Shown: positions 1 to 5,541 of the stretch, piece after piece
Position numbering within the stretch: the stretch's first letter is position 1
How the letters are laid out: each line of letters opens with the position of its first letter
The notes under the pieces: generated by a model
Databases searched by the model: none
Seen by the model: the letters and a program-made list of their open reading frames with translations, nothing else
Told to the model about the DNA's origin: nothing
Source: Thermoplasmata archaeon
Lineage (GTDB): Archaea; Thermoplasmatota; Thermoplasmata; WALJ01
DNA: 5,763 bases
Direction of reading: 5' to 3'
NCBI GenBank assembly: GCA_026986305.1
Contig: JALSOU010000004.1
Coordinates: forward strand, 1-5,763
Position numbers and translations under genes: made by a program

Positions 1-1
1 C

Positions 2-637
2 GGAAACCTGACCAAATACCTCATAGAAAAGGCGGGAAAGGTCTATGCCATAGAGAAGGACAGGGCACTTGCTAGGCTCATAGAGGACTCGTTTCCAGAG
101 GTTGAGGTCATAGCTGGAGATGCCATGGAGGTGGAATGGCCTGAGTTCAACAAGATGGTCTCTAACATACCCTATGAAATCTCATCGCCCCTCACATTTA
201 AACTCCTTGAACATGACTTTGATCTGGCTGTGATAACATATCAGCTTGAGTTCGCAGAAAGGCTGGTGGCTTACGCAGGAGACTGGGCATATTCAAGGCT
301 GAGCGTGATGGCATACTACAGGGCAGAGATGGAGCTTCTGGAAAGGGTGCCGAGGAGCGCTTTCAGGCCGAGGCCAAAGGTTGATTCTGCCATAGTGCGC
401 ATAATCCCGAGAAAAGAGCCTCCCTTTGAGGTGAAAGATGAAAAGATCTTTGAAGAGGTGGTGAGGGTTCTTTTCAGCGCTCGCCGTAAAACCGTAAGGG
501 CTGCGCTCAAACACCATTATGGTCATGTGGAAACCGAATACTCTTCAATGAGGGTGGAAGAACTCACTCCTGAAGAAATCGGTGAGATATCCGATATAAT
601 CTATGAAAAAATAAAAAAAGGTGCAGTGGGTAATTGA
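2..637 (+). CDS. rsmA: 16S rRNA adenine dimethyltransferase KsgA/RsmA/Dim1, partial (5' end missing)
   Basis: This enzyme uses S-adenosylmethionine to dimethylate two adjacent adenines near the 3' end of 16S rRNA, late in small-subunit assembly in the cytoplasm. The frame is open from base 2, before the first ATG at 125, so the gene enters from outside the window. The visible 211 residues are roughly the last three quarters of a protein that usually has about 260-270. Motifs in order: GNLT (fragment residues 1-4, tail of the SAM-binding glycine motif), AIEKD (16-20, acidic residue for the SAM ribose), AGDAM (38-42), and the catalytic motif SNIPYEISSP (54-63), whose NIPY contacts the target adenine. 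Then come YQLEFAERLVA, FRPRPKVDSAIV, and the C-terminal rRNA-binding segment with LFSARRKTVRAALKH. It ends at TGA 635-637. No strong terminator follows. The nearest downstream gene has its own promoter, so co-transcription is not indicated. Identification is very secure. Confidence 0.96.
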   Translation, partial: GNLTKYLIEKAGKVYAIEKDRALARLIEDSFPEVEVIAGDAMEVEWPEFNKMVSNIPYEISSPLTFKLLEHDFDLAVITYQLEFAERLVAYAGDWAYSRLSVMAYYRAEMELLERVPRSAFRPRPKVDSAIVRIIPRKEPPFEVKDEKIFEEVVRVLFSARRKTVRAALKHHYGHVETEYSSMRVEELTPEEIGEISDIIYEKIKKGAVGN

Positions 638-738
638 TGAGGAAGATGGCACATGCTCCACTGCGTGCATAAGTTTCTCCGATGACTATATGAATATTGC
701 GGGGAAATTTGCGCTCCATTTTCAGGTCTCTTAGAAAC

Positions 739-747
739 TTTTAAATA
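739..747 (+). promoter_or_regulatory. Candidate archaeal box A (TATA) 1 for the RHH gene
   Basis: TTTTAAATA is a near-consensus archaeal TATA box, preceded by the purine-rich GAAAC that could serve as the TFB-recognition element. Initiation about 25 bases downstream would fall near 769, the centre of the 23-bp palindrome, giving a leader of about 60 bases before the ATG at 831. The call is by sequence match only. Confidence 0.5.
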
Positions 748-757
748 CCGTACTGCG

Positions 758-780
758 TTTGTCTGGCATTGTCCGACAAA
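758..780 (+). promoter_or_regulatory. 23-bp near-perfect palindrome, candidate operator
   Basis: The half-sites are TTTGTC (758-763) and GACAAA (775-780), symmetric about base 769. Nine of the eleven base pairs across the dyad match, with mismatches at 764/774 and 766/772. The left arm also reads as a direct repeat: TTGTCTG at 759-765 and TTGTCCG at 769-775, offset by exactly 10 bases, one helical turn. It lies between the two candidate TATA boxes, where a bound repressor would block transcription. RHH dimers bind such symmetric sites, and the gene just downstream encodes one, so autoregulation is the simplest inference. There is no T-run after it, so it is not a typical terminator. Confidence 0.5.
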
Positions 781-785
781 ATAAG

Positions 786-793
786 TATAAAAG
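786..793 (+). promoter_or_regulatory. Candidate archaeal box A (TATA) 2 for the RHH gene
   Basis: TATAAAAG follows an A-rich stretch (ACAAAATAAG) that could act as the TFB element. Initiation 25-27 bases downstream would fall near 815, leaving a short leader of about 15 bases before the ATG at 831. It is spaced for the preferred start better than box A 1. The upstream palindrome ends 6 bases before it. Either or both boxes may be used. Confidence 0.45.
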
Positions 794-819
794 ATGGCGA
801 CGGGATGCCATCGTATGGC
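794..819 (+). repeat. Cluster of three ATGGC/GCCAT half-sites
   Basis: ATGGC occurs at 794-798, its reverse complement GCCAT at 807-811, and ATGGC again at 815-819. The first two form the longer inverted pair GATGGC/GCCATC with an 8-base loop (793-812). The second and third form a 5-base pair with a 3-base loop. The cluster sits between the second TATA box and the start codon. It could be a second operator or mutually exclusive hairpins in the leader. The arms are short, so chance is possible. Confidence 0.3.
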
Positions 820-830
820 GTGTGGATTAC

Positions 831-1064
831 ATGGAAGACAGCGAAAAGATAACCATAAGGATACCGAAGCGGGATTTGAGATACATAGATCTGATAATGA
901 GGCTGGACGGATATTCCAGCAGGTCAGAGGTCATAAGGACAGCGATAAGGGAGTTCACCGACAACAGAGTGGATTTTCTCCTTGAAAAGATAGAAAAACT
1001 TGAAAAAACAGAGGAAAAACGCGCCAGATTGCTTGAATTTGAGAGCAAATACCTCAGAAAATAG
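831..1064 (+). CDS. Small ribbon-helix-helix (CopG/Arc/CdrS-like) DNA-binding protein, 77 aa
   Basis: This is a probable transcriptional regulator that binds DNA as a dimer through a two-stranded beta ribbon. The RHH fold is clear: strand KITIRIP (residues 6-12, with K6, T8 and R10 alternating as likely base contacts), helix A about 13-26, a turn at GYSS (27-30), and helix B RSEVIRTAIREFTD (31-44) with the family's S/N-R-S-E-x-I-R-x-A-x-R pattern. Residues 46-77 are a charged, probably helical tail with leucine and isoleucine at 50, 54 and 57. It could be a short coiled coil for dimer or tetramer assembly. No ligand-binding domain such as the ACT domain of NikR is present. The frame stays open upstream to a TTG at 759, but ATG 831 is preferred: the RHH strand begins six residues later, the extra 24 residues look unlike the family, and the TTG lies inside the palindrome. 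Shine-Dalgarno support is weak (GTGGAT just before the ATG), so initiation may be near-leaderless. The target is unknown. Its own promoter is the obvious candidate. Confidence 0.88.
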   Translation: MEDSEKITIRIPKRDLRYIDLIMRLDGYSSRSEVIRTAIREFTDNRVDFLLEKIEKLEKTEEKRARLLEFESKYLRK

Positions 1065-1109
1065 GGCGGAGCTAACCCGAAATCCCCATCACGATGATTC
1101 ACCTCCCCC

Positions 1110-1130
1110 TTTCTTTTTTATCCTATCTTT
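1110..1130 (+). terminator. T-rich transcription terminator of the RHH gene
   Basis: A T-rich run (TTTCTTTTTTA, 1110-1120, continued by TATCTTT to 1130) starts 46 bases after the RHH stop, preceded by a C-rich stretch. Archaeal RNA polymerase terminates at oligo-T tracts without needing a hairpin. The tract overlaps the 3' end of the convergent large gene. No equally good T-run was found for the minus strand below 1118. Confidence 0.5.
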
Positions 1131-4100
1131 AAAGCCAACTTCTTTCTGACAACTTTTGGCTTTGGAACTTCAAGAGAAGCTCCGCATACCTTGCATTTAC
1201 CAGCCCTCTTTGCACAGGGAACATGGTATGTGGCCCCGCAGTTTCCACAGACCACCATCTTCATTCCGGGCTTTATCTTCCCGTTACAGAACCTGCATTT
1301 CTCCTCCTTCTCCGCAGTTAGCTCCTTGGCAACAGCACTGGGTTTGGGTTTTTCCCTTGTTTTAAGGGTCTTTTCAGAGGTGAATTCGAACTGCTTACCA
1401 TCAAATGTTCTCTTTGCTCTGACTAATCCCCTCACAGCTATGTCTCCCTCTTTCTTCGCCATTATCTTCACTGGAATCTCAGCAGTCCCCTCCTTTCCAA
1501 GCTCATCTATGTCCTTTAAACCATCTACCTCAATGTCTCCTTTTAGTTCAACATGTATGGACTTCACAGGAGCGCTCCCCGTGTTCTTTACCGAGACTAC
1601 CGCTTCCTTCCACTTGTCCTTTTCAAGACCCTCTGCCTTTATGTCAAGATCAATCTTTGGTGTGAGCTGACCAGTTATCCTCTTGACCTCTTCCAGGCTC
1701 TTTGACAGGAGCTCGTCGGCTTTTTCCATATCAGTCTCAGATTCCTTTACAGCCTGCTTCAAGAGCTTTTCAGCCGAGGAGACATCCACACCGTACTTCT
1801 TAGCCTTGTCTATCTCAAAGTTTATGCCATATGCCCTGTCCACGAAGGAAGTGTCCATGTCCAATTTATCCACCATCCCCCTCGCTCCGTTGGCTATGCG
1901 CAAGGCGGTAGATGGCTCCTTATCCTTTATCTTTTTAGCCTCTTTTACAGCGGCCTCGGCCTCGGATACATTGGCGCCTTTCTTCTTAGCGTACTTTATC
2001 TTCGCCTCAGCGTAGCCTATTATGTCATCAACATGCTCTAGGAGCGCTTTATCAAGGGATTGGAGCGCCATATCCATGAGCTTCTTGGCTTTCTCAGGGT
2101 CTCCGTCGTTTAGAGCAGCTTTGGCTTTCATCAAAAGGTCAGAGGCTTCTATAACCTCAATCTGATTTTCTCTGGCTTCTTTGAGCTTTATATCCAGCTC
2201 AGACATTTCCTGCTCTACCTTCTCATAAACATCCAGTATCTCCCTTAATTTCTCATTTCCCTGCATGGTGTACTCAAATGACTTTATGTATGCTCCAGCC
2301 CCGTGAGCACCTTCTGCCTTATTCAAGAGGGCCACGACATCTCCAACAGCAATTCCCTTCTTTGCTGCATCTTCAACCTTAGTTTTAAGGGTTTCAATGG
2401 CTTTTTCAGAGATGTCCTTCTGCAACTCCGATTTTTCAAGCTCGGCCTCACTCTGCATTGCCAATCTAAGGGCCTTTTCATATTCCTTCCTTTCAAGGGC
2501 ATTTTCAGCCTGATGGATGAGGTTTTCAGCAAGAGATGTGTCAACGCCCGTCTTCTTTGATTTTTCTATGAGCCTTACGAAATCACCGATGACCCTCTTC
2601 ACCTTGCTTTCCTCGGCTTTTTCCACAGCATCTATGCATTCCTCAGCGAGTTTCATGGCTTCCGATGTCCTGTTTGTCTTCAGAGCATCTATGGCTCTAT
2701 CTAGAATTATCTCAGCGTTCCTCACATCTGCCCTTATACCCTCCGCTTCCCTTATCTTATCCTGAGCTGTTTTTATCTTTTCAGCGACCTTTCTGCTCAC
2801 ATTTCTTATCTCATCCACTATTTTTTGAGCTTCCTCAGCGTATCTGTAGGCCTCTATGTAGTCCTTCTTTTCAAAGGCATCCTTTGCAACTAGGAGGTTC
2901 TCCTCAGCCTTTTCCACATTTATGCCTATATCCTTGGCATCTTCTATGAGTGTGGTCGCGAGTGAAATCTTCTTCTCTATAGCTTCTCTGAACCTGTCTT
3001 CGATTTCTTTTTCGAGCTCATCTGCGAGGTAACTTCCCTCTTCCAGCCTATCCTCCTTAATAGCCTTATTTATGGCCTCCATCTTATCTTCATAACCTTC
3101 GAGAGAGATCCCCAGTGTTTTCGCAGAGAATATCTTCGCCTCTATGAGCTTTAGTCTGGCATTGAGGTCTTCTTTTCCGCTGACTCCCTTTAAACCATCA
3201 GTTATTGATTCGGCTATGTTTATGGCTTCCTGAAACTTCCCATCCTTGAACTTCCTCTTAGCCTCTAAAAGTGTTTTTTCATACTTGCCTGTGTTCATTC
3301 CCTTCTCTTTTGCTTCTTTTATAGCGCTCTGTGCCACAGCTATTGCTGCACTTGCATTTTTGTGGGCTGAAAGTATCTTCTCTATCTTTTCCGCGATTTC
3401 TGAGGATATCCTTGCGCAATTCAGGTAATTTCCCCTCTTAAACTCAGCCCTTGCCTCGATGAGTGGATCCTGAAACTGTTTTACATTCACCGCCTCTTTC
3501 AACTTTTTGAACTCATTGAGACCTGCTCTAGCCCTGTTATATGCGCTCTGCGCAGTGCTCTTGGCCATGGAATTTGCCATAGCCATGACATTCTTCGATG
3601 CCTCGAAAGCCTCTGGATATCTCCCCTCTTTGTACATAGCCAGCATGTCTGCGAGGGCATCTTCCAGCTCCGTGGTTTCCACATCCTCCTCAGCTATGAG
3701 CTCTTCGGCTGCGGATTTCGCCTTTTCCACGCTCTTTTCAGCTATCTCCCTGCTAATCTCATCCATGCGCTTCTTTATATCTTCAAGTGAAGAAAACGCA
3801 GAATGATAGTCTCCAAACTCCATGGACTTTTTTCCCTTTATGAGCATCTTTTTTTCTTCGTCGATATCGACATACTCCTTCATTCCCTCAAGCTTTTCAT
3901 TTATTTTTTCAAATTCTTTGGAAATATGTCCTTCTATCTTTGTTTTTAAGATTTTGATGGCATCTTCTGCAAGATTCTTGGCCTTTTCTTCATCCCCTTC
4001 TTCAAGGGCCTTTTCAGCCTCCTGAAGAGCAACATCCCCCTCAGCCACATCGACCCCGTGAGATTCTCCAAGCTCTACCAGAGACTTTCCACTCCTTATC

Positions 4101-5491
4101 TTCTCCCTTATCCCTTCTATCTTCCCTTTTTCAAGGGCCTGCTTCGTCTCAACTGCAAGCTTATAGGCACTCACAAAGTCTTTCTTTGAAAGGGCCTGCT
4201 TTACACCCAAAAGAAGCTTTTTTGCTTCTGAGATGTCTGCATCGCTCTTTTCAGCCTCAACAAAGAGCTTCTCCAGCTCTGGAAGTATCTCACTGGTTTT
4301 CTTATAGCTTTCAAGTATGTCATCCAGAATCTCTTCACATCTTTTGGAAAGTTCCATGGCTTTCCTGTATTCCCCCATTTTCAGGGCATTTCTGGCGTCC
4401 AAAAGAAGTTTCTCTGGTTCAGATATATCTGCACCTATCTTCGCTGCGGCTTTAATCTTGGAAAAAGCTGGATTCATAGCCTTTACAACTATGTTGAACC
4501 TTATCTCGTCAGCGGTTTTTTTTGCTTTTTCAACGGTTTCTGCGGTTAAAGCCAGATTGTTCTTCTCCAGACTCTCCTTCGCTTTATCTATGAGAGAGCT
4601 GATTCTATCCGCATCGCCACCCATCTCCTTTATATCCTCTGTCTCGCTAGCAAGTTCCTCTATCTTAGCTGTTAAGGCTACCCTCACAGCTTCCCTCACC
4701 ACTCTGCTGAGCTCCATCATCTCGCTTATTGCCTCTGAGCCTGAGAGTTTTTTCGCCTTGTTCAGCCTCTCTTCAAAGGGTTTTATATCCTCCCCCAACC
4801 TTTCAAGTATTGTCAGATCCAGCTCAACATCAGTGGAAAGCCTTTCAATGGCTTTGTCTGCCACATTTTTCAGCTTCTCTTGGGCTTTTTCACATAGTGG
4901 GAGGACTTCATCTATCTTCCCTTCATTCATCCTTTCCTTTGCCTCTTTGAGAAGTTCCTCAGCGTCTGAGGTGTTTACAGTGCCTTTTAGGGCCTCTACC
5001 AGATTTTCCGTGCTTTCTAGTACGGAACTAACATACGACGATGCGAGAGATTTTGCCTCTTCTATTGCCTCATTAGCCTCCTTTATCGCAAGAAAATAAT
5101 CTCCGTTTTCTATGTGCTTATCCACACCTTCAAGAACAGATTTGAGCTTTTCTGCCTCAATGCCCATCTTTTCTTCCTGCTCTATCAAAGATTTAAGCCT
5201 GCTTATTTTTTCCTCTGTGATGTTCTTTATGGATTCCTTCATCTCCTTTATGAGCCCCCCCGATTTCTGGGCAGCATCTGCAAAAAGCCTCTCCCTCATG
5301 TATTTCTGGACCTCTTTTAGTCCATCTTCAAAGATCTTTACATCAAGCCCGATCTTTTTAGATTCTTCCAGAAGCTTATGAATGCTAAGTATATTGGCAG
5401 CTGCCTCCTCCCTCTTTTTCTTCTCTTCGAGCGCTTTCTCCTGCAGTTTTCTCTGTAACTGTGCTGGATTTATCGGGCTCACTTCAAACAC
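1118..5491 (-). CDS. Giant helical-repeat scaffold protein with Ig-like domain and C-terminal RING/PHD-like zinc finger
   Basis: No named gene is recognised. The 1457-residue product is rich in Glu, Lys, Ala and Leu. It has no signal peptide, membrane segment or nucleotide-binding motif, so it is predicted to be cytoplasmic. Residues 1-33 are a charged helical leader. Residues 34-1275 form 20 consecutive helical repeats of about 62 residues. Residues about 1279-1377 look like a beta-sandwich (WKEAVVSVKNTGSAPVKSI is typical of CARDB/NEW3-like Ig domains). A Lys/Pro linker follows. Residues 1399-1436 hold eight zinc ligands: C1399, C1402, C1415, C1418, H1423, C1426, C1433 and C1436. The tail is basic (KPKVVRKKLALK). 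Only four other cysteines occur (200, 385, 692, 952). The frame opens at GTG 5491, but a good Shine-Dalgarno favours GTG at codon 4 (5482), giving 1454 residues. The gene sits 50 bases downstream of an aminotransferase gene on the same strand and has its own candidate promoter. Automated annotation may call it an SMC-like or TPR protein, but SMC ATPase motifs are absent. The most reasonable role is a scaffold or adaptor (inference). Confidence 0.93.
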   Translation of the reverse strand: MFEVSPINPAQLQRKLQEKALEEKKKREEAAANILSIHKLLEESKKIGLDVKIFEDGLKEVQKYMRERLFADAAQKSGGLIKEMKESIKNITEEKISRLKSLIEQEEKMGIEAEKLKSVLEGVDKHIENGDYFLAIKEANEAIEEAKSLASSYVSSVLESTENLVEALKGTVNTSDAEELLKEAKERMNEGKIDEVLPLCEKAQEKLKNVADKAIERLSTDVELDLTILERLGEDIKPFEERLNKAKKLSGSEAISEMMELSRVVREAVRVALTAKIEELASETEDIKEMGGDADRISSLIDKAKESLEKNNLALTAETVEKAKKTADEIRFNIVVKAMNPAFSKIKAAAKIGADISEPEKLLLDARNALKMGEYRKAMELSKRCEEILDDILESYKKTSEILPELEKLFVEAEKSDADISEAKKLLLGVKQALSKKDFVSAYKLAVETKQALEKGKIEGIREKIRSGKSLVELGESHGVDVAEGDVALQEAEKALEEGDEEKAKNLAEDAIKILKTKIEGHISKEFEKINEKLEGMKEYVDIDEEKKMLIKGKKSMEFGDYHSAFSSLEDIKKRMDEISREIAEKSVEKAKSAAEELIAEEDVETTELEDALADMLAMYKEGRYPEAFEASKNVMAMANSMAKSTAQSAYNRARAGLNEFKKLKEAVNVKQFQDPLIEARAEFKRGNYLNCARISSEIAEKIEKILSAHKNASAAIAVAQSAIKEAKEKGMNTGKYEKTLLEAKRKFKDGKFQEAINIAESITDGLKGVSGKEDLNARLKLIEAKIFSAKTLGISLEGYEDKMEAINKAIKEDRLEEGSYLADELEKEIEDRFREAIEKKISLATTLIEDAKDIGINVEKAEENLLVAKDAFEKKDYIEAYRYAEEAQKIVDEIRNVSRKVAEKIKTAQDKIREAEGIRADVRNAEIILDRAIDALKTNRTSEAMKLAEECIDAVEKAEESKVKRVIGDFVRLIEKSKKTGVDTSLAENLIHQAENALERKEYEKALRLAMQSEAELEKSELQKDISEKAIETLKTKVEDAAKKGIAVGDVVALLNKAEGAHGAGAYIKSFEYTMQGNEKLREILDVYEKVEQEMSELDIKLKEARENQIEVIEASDLLMKAKAALNDGDPEKAKKLMDMALQSLDKALLEHVDDIIGYAEAKIKYAKKKGANVSEAEAAVKEAKKIKDKEPSTALRIANGARGMVDKLDMDTSFVDRAYGINFEIDKAKKYGVDVSSAEKLLKQAVKESETDMEKADELLSKSLEEVKRITGQLTPKIDLDIKAEGLEKDKWKEAVVSVKNTGSAPVKSIHVELKGDIEVDGLKDIDELGKEGTAEIPVKIMAKKEGDIAVRGLVRAKRTFDGKQFEFTSEKTLKTREKPKPSAVAKELTAEKEEKCRFCNGKIKPGMKMVVCGNCGATYHVPCAKRAGKCKVCGASLEVPKPKVVRKKLALKIG
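1184..1297 (-). other. Protein domain: eight-ligand (C4HC3) RING/PHD-like zinc finger, residues 1399-1436
   Basis: Ligand order is C,C,C,C,H,C,C,C, with gaps of 2, 12, 2, 4, 2, 6 and 2 residues between successive ligands. The core CGNCGATYHVPC is typical of treble-clef RING/PHD-type folds, and the last pair sits in CKVCG. The pattern resembles the prokaryotic RING families described in comparative-genomic work on bacterial and archaeal ubiquitin-like systems. That family match is from memory and was not searched. All eight ligands are intact, implying two bound zinc ions in a cross-brace. The function could be protein binding, E3-like activity or plain structure. Confidence 0.75.
1361..1657 (-). 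other. Protein domain: Ig-like beta-sandwich (CARDB/NEW3-like), residues about 1279-1377
   Basis: After the last helical repeat, composition switches from helical to alternating hydrophobic beta strands: KIDLDIKAEGL, WKEAVVSVKNTG, VKSIHVELKG, DIEVDGL, GTAEIPVKIMAK and GDIAVRGLVRAKRTF. The sequence VSVKNTGSAPV with a later GTAEIPVKI is the usual pattern of CARDB/NEW3-like domains, where an N-[TN]-G turn joins two strands. These domains usually mediate protein-protein or carbohydrate contacts and are most often extracellular. Here the protein lacks a signal peptide, so a cytoplasmic binding role is inferred. Confidence 0.6.
1667..5392 (-). repeat. Twenty protein-level helical repeats of about 62 residues (about 187 bases)
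   Basis: Hand alignment on the helix-breaking GxDV turn places anchors at residues 48, 110, 171, 233, 291, 353, 417, 479, 540, 601, 667, 731, 794, 856, 920, 982, 1046, 1110, 1172 and 1234, a mean spacing of 62.4. The unit runs: helix ending AKKxG, the turn (G/x)-x-D-V-S, helix AExLLxxAKxAL, the turn EKGDY, then helix xxAxxLAxEAxxxLE, which appears to continue into the next unit. Clear examples are residues 353-393, 856-896 and 1234 onward. Units near 171, 291 and 601 are more degenerate. The segment around GDY resembles a TPR turn, but the period is nearly twice the 34-residue TPR. The copies look diverged at the DNA level, suggesting old duplication. Confidence 0.8.
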
Positions 5492-5496
5492 TCCTC
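5491..5496 (-). promoter_or_regulatory. Shine-Dalgarno site of the large repeat gene, pointing to start at 5482
   Basis: On the minus strand GAGGAG runs from 5496 to 5491. It overlaps the first possible GTG (5491-5489), which therefore cannot use it. It lies 8 bases before the in-frame GTG at 5482-5480 (codon 4), an ideal spacing. The likely protein start is thus three residues downstream of the longest frame. Confidence 0.6.
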
Positions 5497-5525
5497 TTTT
5501 CTCTCTGGTTTAAAAGTGCTTCTTG

Positions 5526-5533
5526 GATAAATA
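5526..5533 (-). promoter_or_regulatory. Candidate archaeal promoter (box A) of the large repeat gene
   Basis: On the minus strand TATTTATC is preceded by AAAAAC, a plausible TFB-recognition element. Initiation 25-27 bases downstream would be near 5504, giving a leader of about 22 bases that contains the GAGGAG ribosome site before GTG 5482. A second AT-rich candidate, TTTTAAA on the minus strand at 5509-5515, would place initiation at about 5486, past the ribosome site, so it is less likely. The presence of this element argues that the large gene can be transcribed separately from the upstream aminotransferase gene. Confidence 0.5.
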
Positions 5534-5541
5534 GTTTTTGA

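Noticed and set aside
637..672. 11-codon ATG frame overlapping the dimethylase stop
   Set aside because: It is very short, with no recognisable product or conservation evidence. Overlap of ATG with TGA is common by chance.
758..780. Palindrome as a hairpin terminator of the upstream dimethylase gene
   Set aside because: There is no T-run after it, it is over 120 bases past the stop, and it sits between promoter elements of the next gene.
759..830. 24-residue N-terminal extension of the RHH protein from a TTG start
   Set aside because: The residues do not fit the family, the TTG lies inside the palindrome, there is no ribosome site, and the second TATA box would fall inside the coding region.
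827..1102. 91-codon minus-strand frame opposite the RHH gene, with GGAGGTGA at its very start
   Set aside because: The ribosome site overlaps the GTG start, leaving no spacing. The Ser/Phe-rich product is antisense to a well-supported gene.
4317..5099. 260-codon open frame on the + strand inside the giant gene, with several other long + strand frames
   Set aside because: The products are Ser/Leu/Phe-rich mirrors of the Glu/Lys/Ala-rich repeats. They have no domain, promoter or ribosome site and arise from codon bias of the opposite strand.
1118..5491. Giant protein as an SMC/Rad50-type chromosome segregation ATPase
   Set aside because: No Walker A, Walker B or signature motif is visible at either end. 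The helices are broken every 62 residues rather than forming one long coiled coil.
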